This document shows positions 17,509 through 26,041 of a stretch of DNA of 64,000 nucleotides, piece by piece. Origin of the DNA: an uncultured Fretibacterium sp. (GTDB lineage Bacteria > Synergistota > Synergistia > Synergistales > Aminobacteriaceae); the NCBI GenBank assembly GCA_937915755.1, contig CALGGR010000220.1:1-64000 (forward strand), written 5' to 3'. Under the pieces are notes generated by a model. That model saw only the letters and a list, made by a program, of their open reading frames with translations. It was not told where the DNA came from and did no database searches. Numbering within the stretch: position 1 is the stretch's first letter; the number at the start of each line of letters is the position of its first letter. The position numbers and the translations under genes were made by a program.

Positions 17509-17775
17509 TTATGCGTTCATTGCCTTCATACGGCGCGACATTAACTCTTTGCGTCTTGCGGCTGTATTCCTGTGCATCACGCCCTTCACTACTGCTTTGT
17601 CGATTACGCTCTGTGCTGTGTTGAAACTCTTTGCGGCCTCATCTTTGTTGCCAGAGTCTACAGCTTCGAGTACTCTCTTAACGGCGGTCTTGCATCTTGA
17701 TGTCCAGTATTTGTTGTACAGCCTGTTACGCTCGGCTATTCTTACGCGCCTTTCAGCGGATTTCTTGTTCGGCAT
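17509..17775 (-). CDS. rpsT: 30S ribosomal protein S20
   Basis: 88 residues, highly basic and all-helical. It starts MPNKKSAERRVRIAERNR and contains the family core around the conserved Ala/Lys-rich middle and HRNTAARRKELM. S20 binds 16S rRNA near its 5' domain and helps early 30S assembly. The length is standard. It lies just downstream of tRNA-Leu on the same strand (29-base gap) and has its own terminator. In many bacteria S20 is autoregulated through its start region, but nothing here proves that. Confidence 0.95.
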   Translation of the reverse strand: MPNKKSAERRVRIAERNRLYNKYWTSRCKTAVKRVLEAVDSGNKDEAAKSFNTAQSVIDKAVVKGVMHRNTAARRKELMSRRMKAMNA

Positions 17776-17803
17776 AAATTTCGCTCCCTGAATATTTTTG
17801 TGA

Positions 17804-17889
17804 TGGTGCCGGAGGGGAGACTCGAACTCCCACAGAGTTGCCCCCGGCGGATTTTGAGTCCGCTGCGTCTACCATTCCGCCACTCCGGC
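17804..17889 (-). tRNA. tRNA-Leu (anticodon CAA)
   Basis: 86 bases on the minus strand, with CCA encoded. The acceptor stem is GCCGGAG/CTCCGGC with discriminator A. The anticodon stem is GCGGA/TCCGC with loop CTCAAAA, giving anticodon CAA. There is a long variable arm, and the T loop contains GTTCGAGTC. The long variable arm and anticodon identify a class II leucine tRNA reading UUG. Confidence 0.95.
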
Positions 17890-17921
17890 TTTCGATTATA
17901 TGGAATAAGATACACTCTGAT

Positions 17922-18983
17922 TTATATTTTGTCAAACATTCCGTTTTCTTTCAAGTATTTCACGGCCTTCCTGACTTCCTGAGACGCACCCCTTCTCGTT
18001 ATGAAAAGCGCATCAGGAGTATCGACCACAACAATATCATTCACCATATTCAGGACAGCAAGTTTCTCCTGCGAATGAACAAAGCAGTTATGCCCATCAA
18101 GAATCACAGCGTTCCCCGAAACAACGTTCCTTTTCTCGTCGCACTCCATGACATCATCATGAAGCGCGTCCCATGACCCAACGTCAGACCACCCCGAATT
18201 GAACAGCGGAACAACAGCCATCCTCTCGGCCTTCTCCATTACGGCGTTGTCGAACGATATATTTTTGACGGATGCGAAATTTTCCCGAACGTTTCTATTT
18301 ATTGCAAGCTCGAATAATTCCGGGTCAGCGTGTTCAAGCTCACGGTAGAGGCTCTTGGGAGTTAAAACGAATATCCCCCCGTTCCAGAGGTAATTACCGT
18401 CAGCAAGATAACCTTGTGCGGTCCTCAAGTCCGGCTTCTCAATGAATGCCTCAGCCTCGTAGTATCCTCCCTCAATTTCCTGCCCCTGCCGAATATATCC
18501 GAAGCCCGTCTCAGGTCTCACAGGAGCGATCCCCAGCGTCGCAATGTAGCCATCGTCAGCCGCCTTAATTCCAAGCGTGAGAGCATCAGTAAATGCCTTA
18601 ACGTTACGTATGAATGCGTCGCTAGGCACTATCACCATTACATCATCATCACCCGCGCCCTGCCTTCTAAGTTCCTCAGACGCAAGAAGAATAGCAGGTG
18701 CTGTCCCTCTTGCAAACGGCTCCTCAATGATGAAGTTCTCAGGAAGATTGTCTTCACCGAAAATTTCGCCGGTCTGAGACATTACAAGGTCATGCCATTT
18801 TGCGTCCGATATTACTCGGAGTGATGAGAGGGTTACGGCGTTAATCATTCGCAGAGCCGTAGTCTGCAACAAAGTCTTCTCATCGTAGAGCCTGATGAAC
18901 TGTTTGGGGAAGTTTTCCCTCGACAATGGCCAGAGCCTCGTCCCGCTTCCTCCGCTCAATATAAGCCCGTAAATATTCCTCAT
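17922..18983 (-). CDS. Mannose-1-phosphate guanylyltransferase
   Basis: 353 residues. It transfers GMP from GTP to mannose-1-phosphate to make GDP-mannose, a precursor of surface glycans. The nucleotidyltransferase loop LSGGSGTRLWPLSRENFPKQ is at residues 9-28. FIEKPD, the sugar-binding loop WNGGIFV and SGWSDVGSWDALH are all characteristic. The protein lacks the C-terminal phosphomannose isomerase domain of long ManC/AlgA enzymes. An M23 peptidase gene starts 2 bases upstream on the same strand. No mannose-glycan cluster is present, so the enzyme may serve a dispersed pathway. Confidence 0.9.
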   Translation of the reverse strand: MRNIYGLILSGGSGTRLWPLSRENFPKQFIRLYDEKTLLQTTALRMINAVTLSSLRVISDAKWHDLVMSQTGEIFGEDNLPENFIIEEPFARGTAPAILLASEELRRQGAGDDDVMVIVPSDAFIRNVKAFTDALTLGIKAADDGYIATLGIAPVRPETGFGYIRQGQEIEGGYYEAEAFIEKPDLRTAQGYLADGNYLWNGGIFVLTPKSLYRELEHADPELFELAINRNVRENFASVKNISFDNAVMEKAERMAVVPLFNSGWSDVGSWDALHDDVMECDEKRNVVSGNAVILDGHNCFVHSQEKLAVLNMVNDIVVVDTPDALFITRRGASQEVRKAVKYLKENGMFDKI

Positions 18984-18985
18984 GG

Positions 18986-19897
18986 CTAGTTCACCTGCTG
19001 AAGATTACCGTGCTTGAGCATTTGGGTTATGCTCGTCGACAGCAACGGTATTGGGTCAACGAACTGCCCGCCGAGTATCAGGCTGTAATGAAGGTGCGGG
19101 CCTGTTACCCTTCCTGTTGCGCCGGATTTTGCCACGACCTGACCCTTCTCAACCTTGTCGCCCTTCTTGACGAGTATGTTGCTGAGGTGGAAGAACGCCG
19201 TTATTACCCCGTTGCCTGAGTCGATGTAGACACTGCCTCCCGCATAATAGTGGAAGCCCGCGAGTATTATCGTCCCCGCGAAAGGTGCGCGAACGCTCGT
19301 TCCTGTTACGGCTCTTATGTCTGCGCCGTTATGTCCTGCTCTCGGCTGGCCGTTATAGATTCGCTGCTTCCCGTAATTGCTGGTCAGCGTGATTGATGCT
19401 AACGGCGGCTGAGGGGGTGTCGTCCATTTTCGGGGAGCTGTCATCGTCCGGAGGGCCGCGCCGATTAGCTTCGACTCGTTCTGAATACGGCCAAGCTCTT
19501 TCTTCGGAGGGTTAACCATTTTGGGATTTACGCTGAGATTTTCCTTTGGGTACTGCCTCGCGCGCAGGTAAATGTTTCCGGAGGCTTTGTATTTCTTACC
19601 GCCCTGTATGAACTCGAAAAGTATCTTGTAGCTTCCGGGTTTAACGTTGCGAACGTCCGAGCCTAAGAGACTATATGAGATTTTCCCTGCGCCTCCTGTT
19701 TCAACATTGAGGGCTATGCTCCTGTTCATCCATGTTACAGTGGGTGATGAGTATTCGGCTGTCGATGTTATTGAGACCGCGAATGCCTGCCCGATGTCCC
19801 AGCTTGTCGGGAAATTTACCCATGATGATGCGTGTGATTGTCCTGACGTTAAGATCGTGAGCATTATTATGATGAGGGATAGTTTTAGTCTGCGCAT
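18986..19897 (-). CDS. Secreted M23 (LytM-type) peptidase
   Basis: 303 residues. A signal peptide spans about 1-23. The N-terminal half is a beta-rich domain of unknown type, and the C-terminal half a peptidase M23 domain. Zinc ligands are seen in GHNGADIRA (H and D) and GPHLHYS (HxH). The core GTSVRAPFAGTI and KKGDKVEKGQVVAKSG is typical. Active members cut peptide crossbridges in peptidoglycan; the full ligand set implies activity. It is probably co-transcribed with the guanylyltransferase gene that begins 2 bases downstream. Confidence 0.88.
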   Translation of the reverse strand: MRRLKLSLIIIMLTILTSGQSHASSWVNFPTSWDIGQAFAVSITSTAEYSSPTVTWMNRSIALNVETGGAGKISYSLLGSDVRNVKPGSYKILFEFIQGGKKYKASGNIYLRARQYPKENLSVNPKMVNPPKKELGRIQNESKLIGAALRTMTAPRKWTTPPQPPLASITLTSNYGKQRIYNGQPRAGHNGADIRAVTGTSVRAPFAGTIILAGFHYYAGGSVYIDSGNGVITAFFHLSNILVKKGDKVEKGQVVAKSGATGRVTGPHLHYSLILGGQFVDPIPLLSTSITQMLKHGNLQQVN

Positions 19898-19927
19898 TGT
19901 TACTCTCCTTGTGATAATTTCCGCAAC

Positions 19928-19936
19928 AATATACCA
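19928..19936 (-). promoter_or_regulatory. Extended -10 promoter for the M23 peptidase gene
   Basis: On the minus strand TGgTATATT (19936-19928), about 30 bases before the ATG at 19897. No good -35 is seen. Confidence 0.45.
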
Positions 19937-19977
19937 TAAAATAACATTACCGGAAAAGGAGTTTTCTTAACCGATAG

Positions 19978-19986
19978 TGCTATAAT
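19978..19986 (+). promoter_or_regulatory. Extended -10 promoter for the PEP-carboxykinase-like gene
   Basis: TGcTATAAT at 19978-19986, about 45 bases before the ATG at 20031. GAAAGGGG provides a ribosome site. The divergent M23 promoter is 45 bases away. Confidence 0.5.
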
Positions 19987-20030
19987 TACCGCGTATATCC
20001 CAAAATTTCACGAAAGGGGCAAATTTTCAT

Positions 20031-21707
20031 ATGTCAACAATCGGATACTATGATCCCGAAAACTTCAAGAAAGTCTATCATGCACAGCCAAGAACGACGA
20101 TAGAGACGCTGTTCTACGCCAACAATGTTCATCACGTACAGGACCTCCACGAAGCCTACAACCTCGCAAAGAAATCGCCCGGCACAATCGAACTCACAGG
20201 AATGCCCGTCTACAAACCCGAAGAGCAGGGTCTCCCTATGGGCGCGAACGTCCTCCTCTTCAACGACGGCGGAATCTTCGGACGCACAGCAGCAGCAAGG
20301 CGCATCGTCGGCTACCCTGATGTCGACGTCGCAAAGTACTGCAAGATTATCCGCGAGGCAGTCTTCAACATGCGCTACAGGAAGCTCTATCAGGCTGACG
20401 CATACGTAGGACTCGATGAAGACTTCATGACCAGCGCGCACTGCATCGTCCCGGAAGGCTACGAGAACAACCTCTACAACTGGATGATCAACTTCCAGTA
20501 CGCAAACGAGGCATATGCACCGCGTTATGCCGCATCACGCAAGATTTCCGACCATGACGGCGACATATTCTTCGTTGCCGACCCTGACTGGCCGCACGGA
20601 GACGCAAAACTTGCCGAACAGTTCCCGCTTGGAATCGCATTCTTCTCACCCGAAGAGAACTGCGCAATCGTACTCGGCCTCCGCTACTTCGGAGAAATGA
20701 AGAAAGGCACGCTGACCCTCGCATGGGGAATCGCGGCAAGAAACGGCTACGCATCATGCCACGGCGGACTCAAGCGTTACACCCTCAAGGACGGAAGCGG
20801 AAAGAAATTCGTCGTCGCAGCGTTCGGACTTTCTGGCTCAGGAAAATCGACAATCACACACGCAAAGCACGACGGCAAGTATGACGTTATGGTTCTTCAT
20901 GATGACGCATTCGTCGTAAACGTAAAGGACAAGTACGCGATCGCTCTTGAGCCGACATACTTCGACAAGGTTGCTGACTACCCAATCGGCTGCCCTGACA
21001 ACAAGTACATCATGACGCTCCAGAACTGCGGCTGCATAAAGACACCTGACGGAAAACTCATCGCCGTAACCGAAGACATCCGTAACGGAAACGGACGCGC
21101 AATAAAGTCCCGCCTTTGGTCGCCGAACAGAGTTGACAGAATCGATGAGCCTCTCAACGCTATATTCTGGCTGATGAGAGACCCGACACTCCCGCCTGTC
21201 CTGAAGCTCGAAGGGCCGTCGCTTGCCTCAGTGCTTGGTGCGACGCTTGCAACAAAGAGAACGAGCGCAGAGAACCTTGCACCTGGTGTTGACCCTGACG
21301 CACTTGTCTGCGAGCCTTACGCCAACCCGTTCAGGACCTACCCGCTCGGAATGGACTACGAGAGATTCAAGCAGCTCATTTCAGACGGAGTTGAATGCTA
21401 CATTCTCAACACGGGCAACTTCATGGGCAAGGCTGTCGGAAAAGAGAACACCCTCATGATCATCGAGCGCATAGTCGAGGGCAAAGCTGACTGGAAGCCT
21501 TTCGGGAAGCTGTCAGGCATCAAGACGATGGAGATTCCGGGATTTGATGCTGACCTCAAGAACGAGGAGTACAGGACTCAGCTCAAGAAGAGATTCCAGG
21601 ACAGGCTGAACTTCATCAAGAGCAGAGATACTGAGCGCGGCGGAATCGACAAACTTCCTGCTGATGCTCACGAGGCTGTCGAGAAGCTCATTGCTGAGAT
21701 AGGCTAG
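20031..21707 (+). CDS. Phosphoenolpyruvate carboxykinase (ATP)-like protein, divergent
   Basis: 558 residues. The middle contains a P-loop GLSGSGKST (residues 266-274), then VLHDDAFVV, which occupies the place of the kinase-2 metal site of ATP-dependent PEP carboxykinases. The following LNAIFWLMRDPTLPPVLKL and GATLATKRTSAENLA resemble the C-terminal mobile domain of that family. PEP carboxykinase interconverts oxaloacetate and PEP. The classic FGLSGTGKTT and GDDEHGW motifs are altered (Ser for Thr, HDDAF for GDDEH), so substrate and direction remain open. It is a single-gene unit with its own promoter and a strong terminator, and codon use looks like a well-expressed gene. Confidence 0.65.
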   Translation: MSTIGYYDPENFKKVYHAQPRTTIETLFYANNVHHVQDLHEAYNLAKKSPGTIELTGMPVYKPEEQGLPMGANVLLFNDGGIFGRTAAARRIVGYPDVDVAKYCKIIREAVFNMRYRKLYQADAYVGLDEDFMTSAHCIVPEGYENNLYNWMINFQYANEAYAPRYAASRKISDHDGDIFFVADPDWPHGDAKLAEQFPLGIAFFSPEENCAIVLGLRYFGEMKKGTLTLAWGIAARNGYASCHGGLKRYTLKDGSGKKFVVAAFGLSGSGKSTITHAKHDGKYDVMVLHDDAFVVNVKDKYAIALEPTYFDKVADYPIGCPDNKYIMTLQNCGCIKTPDGKLIAVTEDIRNGNGRAIKSRLWSPNRVDRIDEPLNAIFWLMRDPTLPPVLKLEGPSLASVLGATLATKRTSAENLAPGVDPDALVCEPYANPFRTYPLGMDYERFKQLISDGVECYILNTGNFMGKAVGKENTLMIIERIVEGKADWKPFGKLSGIKTMEIPGFDADLKNEEYRTQLKKRFQDRLNFIKSRDTERGGIDKLPADAHEAVEKLIAEIG

Positions 21708-21723
21708 AGAGTTGAGAGATTTT

Positions 21724-21754
21724 GCGGTGTCCTGACGAGGGATGCCGCTTTTTT
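21724..21754 (+). terminator. Rho-independent terminator of the PEPCK-like gene
   Basis: GCGGTGTCC pairs with GGGATGCCGC (21724-21748), followed by six T. Confidence 0.88.
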
Positions 21755-21771
21755 GCAGGCTTAAGCGGGAA

Positions 21772-21814
21772 ACCGCCACTTCCAGCCGTAAGAGCATAAG
21801 TCATAAGTGGCGGT
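21772..21814 (-). terminator. Long-loop inverted repeat after pheT
   Basis: ACCGCCACTT (21772-21781) and AAGTGGCGGT (21805-21814) are perfect 10-base arms, with a 23-base spacer. It lies 24 bases beyond the pheT stop on the minus strand. The T tail is poor, so it could be a terminator, an mRNA-stabilising hairpin or a REP-like element. Confidence 0.45.
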
Positions 21815-21837
21815 AGTTCACCAGAGAGGCGACAAAT

Positions 21838-24258
21838 TTATCGTATAACGTAGCCTTTTCGTTTTAGACTTTCGCGGACACTGTTATGTACTGCCTCGAC
21901 TTCCTCAACTGTGAGTGTCCTCGTCTCTGACCTGTAACTCAGTGTATATGCTAGGCTCCTGAAACCTTCGGGGATTCCTTTTCCTGCGTAAATGTCGAAT
22001 AGCCTCAAGCCCTCAAGAATAACACCATCGCTTGCAGATTCTTTCACAGCCTCGCGAATATCACGCATAACGTCATCGCTGCTTCTGTCTACAGCGGCCA
22101 TGAGCGATATATCCCTGAACGATGCGGGGAACGAACTTGCGGGGGTGAACACAGGCTTCTTTGCCTCATTCAATCCCGTAGTGTCAATCTCGAATGCGTA
22201 GACTTTCTCAACATCAAGCTCCTGCTCAATCGCGGGCTTAATCCTTCCGACGCAGCCGACTTTCTTCCCATCAACAAGAATATCCGCAGTCTGCCCTGAG
22301 TGCATGAATGTCTCATGGCCTGCAACAAATTCAGCCCTATATCCTCGTTCAGTAATCAGTGCTTCAACATCAGCCTTAATACTGTAGAAATCCTCGCTGC
22401 GATTTCCTGAAGGCGAGCGAGTGTCAGCACCGTTGAAGAGCAATCCTGCAACGTGTTCGGGTTCAGTGTGGGAGTTTTCGCTGTCTCTGAGGAATACGCG
22501 TCCCTGCTCAAAAATCCTGACTGGTTCGCGCCACCCTGAGGTTACGCTGACTTTGAGACCAGAAAGTAATCCGGGAAGTAACGTCGTCCTCATTGCCATT
22601 TGGTCGCGGCTTATTGGGTTGCCTATGGTCAAAGGCTTTGCGCGGACATCATCGGCGGGAAGCCTCAATTTCTCCGGGAAGTCTTCAGGGAGGAAGCTGT
22701 ATGTCAAAACTTCCGTGTAACCTCTCGGCATGAGCGCGTTCCTCACGAAGCCAGCAAGCCTCATAGACTGCCCTATGTCTGCACGCTTTGGCATTTCACC
22801 GGGAAGTCTCTCCTCAGTATCGTTGTAGCCCCTGTAACGCCCTACCTCCTCAATTAAGTCCTCCTCAATCGTAATGTCAGGCCTTGAAGTTGGGGGCATG
22901 AATACTCTCGCTTCTCCCTCGTCCTTGACCTGCATAATCCCGAAGCCTTCGAGAATTTTAGCGGCCTCGTTCATGTTGTTCCACGAGAGATAAACGGAGA
23001 GTTTACGGCGAGTCAGAGTTACGGGCTTGGGTTCGTGGATTTCGTTCTCGGCTGAAAGAGGCTTATAGCCAACGTCAGCTCCGCACCATTCACGCATTAG
23101 AGATGACGCTGCCATCAGCGCGGATTTGCTCAATGCAGGGTCAACAGTCCTTGCAAACCTGAAAGCTGCCTCCGAGTTTATCCCCAAACGCCTCGAAGTG
23201 TGCCCGACTCTTACGGGCGAGAAACTTGCGCTCTCAATAACGATTGTGCTAGTGTCAGGGTTGATTCCTGTCTGCTCACCGCCCATAACTCCAGCGAGTG
23301 CGATTGCCTCACCGCCTGACGTTATGAGCATGTCGCGCTCAGTGAGTGTCCTGTCCTTTCCGTCAAGCGTCATCATGTGCTCGCCGTCATGAGCAGCCCT
23401 CACTGTGATTTCGCGTTCAGGGAGAGTGTTGAGGTCGAAAGCATGAAGGGGCTGCCCCAACATCAGCATTACATAATTCGTAACGTCAACGGCGTTACTC
23501 AACGGTCTCATTCCGAGATGAGCGAGGTCAACTTTCGCCGTCAATGGAGAGTCGCCTATCTTCGCTCCAGTTGCAAGCCCCAATCTGTAAGCATAGCAAC
23601 CTTTGTCGGGCAACGAGATTTTCCCGAAGTCCTCAGTCCATTCCTTCTCCTGCTTCAAAGGCCGTAACCATTCTGGCGTTTTGAGAGTTGATTTTGGGTA
23701 TAAGCCCTTGATTTCCCTTGCCATTCCTAGATGACTGAGAAGGTCGCCTCTGTTAGGAGTGATTGAGACGTCGAGAATTACATCGCCTATATGATAGAGA
23801 CTTTCGGCCATGTCGCCAGGTCTTGCGTCGTTCGGAAGTATTAAGAGTCCCGACGGATCATCGACATCATGAAGCCCAAGCTCCTCCGCACTAAGCATCA
23901 TTCCGTAGCTCAATACGCCGTGAAAATCCCTAGTTCCCATTTCCGTGCCGTCAGGAAGTACAGACCCCTCGCCCGCGTAGAACACCATGTCGCCCTTCTT
24001 CATGTTCTTCGCGCTTGTTACGCAGACGTGGCGGCCGTTTCCAGTGTCGAGGTGAGCGACTGAATATTTCTCGTCCTTTGGGTGAGTTTCGAGAGCGTCG
24101 ATCCTTGCGGCGACTACCTCGCTCATCTTTCCGGCGGTGTAAGTTATTCCTTCGACTTCAGAGCCTGAGAAGGTCAGGCGTTCGGCCAATTCTTCAGGGG
24201 TCAAGTTAACGGGTTCAATGTCGATAAAATTCTTCAATAATTCCCACGAGATCAGCAT
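21838..24258 (-). CDS. pheT: Phenylalanyl-tRNA synthetase beta subunit
   Basis: 806 residues, the full-length bacterial form. It has an N-terminal EMAP/OB tRNA-binding domain (about 40-150, KNMKKGDMVFYAGEG), a B3/B4 editing region, a B5 domain, a catalytic-like core, and a C-terminal anticodon-binding FDX-ACB domain ending RSLAYTLSYRSETRTLT. It forms the alpha2-beta2 enzyme that charges tRNA-Phe. The ATG overlaps the pheS stop by several bases, so the two subunits are coupled. It is the last gene of the infC-rpmI-rplT-pheS-pheT set. Confidence 0.96.
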   Translation of the reverse strand: MLISWELLKNFIDIEPVNLTPEELAERLTFSGSEVEGITYTAGKMSEVVAARIDALETHPKDEKYSVAHLDTGNGRHVCVTSAKNMKKGDMVFYAGEGSVLPDGTEMGTRDFHGVLSYGMMLSAEELGLHDVDDPSGLLILPNDARPGDMAESLYHIGDVILDVSITPNRGDLLSHLGMAREIKGLYPKSTLKTPEWLRPLKQEKEWTEDFGKISLPDKGCYAYRLGLATGAKIGDSPLTAKVDLAHLGMRPLSNAVDVTNYVMLMLGQPLHAFDLNTLPEREITVRAAHDGEHMMTLDGKDRTLTERDMLITSGGEAIALAGVMGGEQTGINPDTSTIVIESASFSPVRVGHTSRRLGINSEAAFRFARTVDPALSKSALMAASSLMREWCGADVGYKPLSAENEIHEPKPVTLTRRKLSVYLSWNNMNEAAKILEGFGIMQVKDEGEARVFMPPTSRPDITIEEDLIEEVGRYRGYNDTEERLPGEMPKRADIGQSMRLAGFVRNALMPRGYTEVLTYSFLPEDFPEKLRLPADDVRAKPLTIGNPISRDQMAMRTTLLPGLLSGLKVSVTSGWREPVRIFEQGRVFLRDSENSHTEPEHVAGLLFNGADTRSPSGNRSEDFYSIKADVEALITERGYRAEFVAGHETFMHSGQTADILVDGKKVGCVGRIKPAIEQELDVEKVYAFEIDTTGLNEAKKPVFTPASSFPASFRDISLMAAVDRSSDDVMRDIREAVKESASDGVILEGLRLFDIYAGKGIPEGFRSLAYTLSYRSETRTLTVEEVEAVHNSVRESLKRKGYVIR

Positions 24259-25445
24259 GACTCAGCACCCCCGAATCCTGACATGAAATATGAAACGTTC
24301 CCGTCAAAGAGCAAACGCAAATCGCTGATGCCGTATTTGAGCATTGCCATTCTGTCGAGGCCGATTCCGAAAGCGAAGCCGTTGTACTCGTCGGGGTCAA
24401 TCTTTCCTGCGCGGATTACATTCGGGTGAACCATGCCCATACCCGCGACCTCAAGCCAGCCAGTCCCATGACAGACCCGGCAATGTTCATCATGGCCGGA
24501 GCATTCAACGCACTCAATATCAAGCTCCATTGAAGGCTCGGTGAACGGGAAGTAGCTCGCCCTGAACCTGTAGCGCAGACTCTTTCCGAAGAAAGCGTTT
24601 AGCATCTCCGACATCGTACCTTTCATGACGCTGAAGGGTACGTCTTTGTCGATTAGCAGCCCTTCCATCTGGTTGAACATCGGCGAATGCGTTGGGTCAT
24701 TATCGCGCCTGTAGACTTTTCCGGGACATACTATCCTCAATGGTGCGCCGTACTCGTGCATTGCTCGTATCTGAACGGGCGATGTGTGTGTTCGCAGTAA
24801 TGTTCCGTCAGGGAAATAGAAAGTATCCTGCATATCCCTCGCCGGGTGCCAAGCCGGAACGTTGAGGCACTCGAAGTTATAGTAGTCCTCCTCGATTTCC
24901 GGCCCTGAAGCGACGGAGTACCCCAATCCCTGCATTATGTCAGCAATTTCGTGCATCGTCTGAATAACGGGATGGAAAGCTCCTGATTTTCTTCCTTTTG
25001 ACGGGAGAGTTACGTCGATTCGCTCTGAGATTTCCAGCTTTTCATTCTCAGCATCGCGGATTTTCCTGCCTGTTCGTTCTAATGCGTTCTCGATTTCGTC
25101 CCGTAACGTATTAAGTTCTTGGCCTGCCTGCCTGCGTAATTCTTGAGGTAATTTACCGAGTGAGCGGAGTAACTGTGTGAGTGAACCTTTTTTGCCTGTG
25201 AATTTTACGCGGATTTCATCAAGCTCTTGAAGCGTTGAGGCTTTTGCTAGAGATTCCCTGAAAGCATCCCTCATAGCGTATTCGCCTATTGAGCGGAGTA
25301 ACTGACCGAGTGTTCCTTCTTTGCCTGTATGTTCTGCGCGTGTATCATCAAGTTCCTGAAGTGTTGAAGCTTTTTGTTGAGCTGCGAGGGACTCCGCTGA
25401 AGAATCCCTCACAGTCGTAACGCTCGTTAAAATATCTTCCGGCAT
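24252..25445 (-). CDS. pheS: Phenylalanyl-tRNA synthetase alpha subunit with duplicated N-terminal segment
   Basis: 397 residues, about 55 longer than most bacterial PheS. The catalytic core is normal: class II motif 2 around CPGKVYRRDNDPTHSPMFNQ, then FTEPSMELDIEC, a Zn-like CVEC...CRVC insertion and the motif 3 GIGLDRMAML. The oddity is at the N-terminus. A 30-residue block of the tRNA-binding coiled coil occurs twice, at residues 25-54 and 68-97, 43 residues apart. The copies share KASTLQELD, TGK and QLLRS and remain similar in DNA. The second copy joins the normal coiled coil. The ATG is at 25445, one base past the rplT stop region. Confidence 0.94.
   Translation of the reverse strand: MPEDILTSVTTVRDSSAESLAAQQKASTLQELDDTRAEHTGKEGTLGQLLRSIGEYAMRDAFRESLAKASTLQELDEIRVKFTGKKGSLTQLLRSLGKLPQELRRQAGQELNTLRDEIENALERTGRKIRDAENEKLEISERIDVTLPSKGRKSGAFHPVIQTMHEIADIMQGLGYSVASGPEIEEDYYNFECLNVPAWHPARDMQDTFYFPDGTLLRTHTSPVQIRAMHEYGAPLRIVCPGKVYRRDNDPTHSPMFNQMEGLLIDKDVPFSVMKGTMSEMLNAFFGKSLRYRFRASYFPFTEPSMELDIECVECSGHDEHCRVCHGTGWLEVAGMGMVHPNVIRAGKIDPDEYNGFAFGIGLDRMAMLKYGISDLRLLFDGNVSYFMSGFGGAESC
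25155..25373 (-). repeat. Internal tandem duplication in pheS
   Basis: Copy 1 is at 25373-25284 and copy 2 at 25244-25155, a period of 129 bases. Shared DNA is easy to see, for example GAGCGGAGTAACTG and CATCAAG...CTTGAAG-type runs on the plus strand. The reading frame is preserved through both copies. Confidence 0.85.
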
Positions 25446-25795
25446 TACTTGGCAGCCTTTACCTTTTCGACCAGCTCACTGAAAGCCTTTGCGTCATTGA
25501 TGGCAAGTTCGGAGAGCATTTTACGGTTGAGATTGATGCCGAGCTTCTTGAGGCCGTTCATGAAGACGCTGTAGCTCATCCCTTCGGCTCTTACTGCCGC
25601 GCTGATACGGGTGATCCAGAGTCTTCGGAAGTCCCTCTTCTTGCGCTTGCGGTCATTATAGGCTCTCGAAAGTGCTGCCAAATATGCTTCTCTTGCACGG
25701 CGGTAAACGTTCTTACGCTGACCCCAGTAGCCCTTAGTGATGCTGAAAAGCTTTTTTCGCTTGTTGTTGCTCTGTGATGCGCCTTTGACTCTCAT
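25445..25795 (-). CDS. rplT: 50S ribosomal protein L20
   Basis: 116 residues, basic, with the N-terminal rRNA-binding extension (RKKLFSITKGYWGQRKN) and the globular domain (ISAAVRAEGMSYSVFMNGLK). L20 is needed for early 50S assembly. In both E. coli and B. subtilis it represses its own operon by binding the leader or intergenic RNA. Here it follows rpmI by 16 bases and its stop touches the pheS start. Confidence 0.97.
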   Translation of the reverse strand: MRVKGASQSNNKRKKLFSITKGYWGQRKNVYRRAREAYLAALSRAYNDRKRKKRDFRRLWITRISAAVRAEGMSYSVFMNGLKKLGINLNRKMLSELAINDAKAFSELVEKVKAAK

Positions 25796-25811
25796 TTTTC
25801 ATCAATCCTTT

Positions 25812-26015
25812 CTAGTCGTAGGGGAGTAAGTGCCTCATCTGTTCGGTGAGCGTCTCGGTAACGTATCCAGTTTCCTTGAGGCGGCGCATACGTGAGGGCT
25901 TCTTGTGGACGAGAATGTGAGACCTGCTGCACTTTCTGTACGCGAATTTCCCTGTGCCTGTCTTGAAGAAACGTTTCTTTGCGCCTGAATGTGATTTTAA
26001 CTTCTGCTTGGCCAT
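25812..26015 (-). CDS. rpmI: 50S ribosomal protein L35
   Basis: 67 residues, starting MAKQKLKSHSGAKKRFF and ending in the conserved HLLPYD. The start at 26015 is chosen by family alignment and by AAAGGAG upstream. An in-frame extension into infC has no support. It sits between infC and rplT in the standard order. Confidence 0.96.
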   Translation of the reverse strand: MAKQKLKSHSGAKKRFFKTGTGKFAYRKCSRSHILVHKKPSRMRRLKETGYVTETLTEQMRHLLPYD

Positions 26016-26041
26016 TTTGAGATTATTATTCTCCTTTCGTT

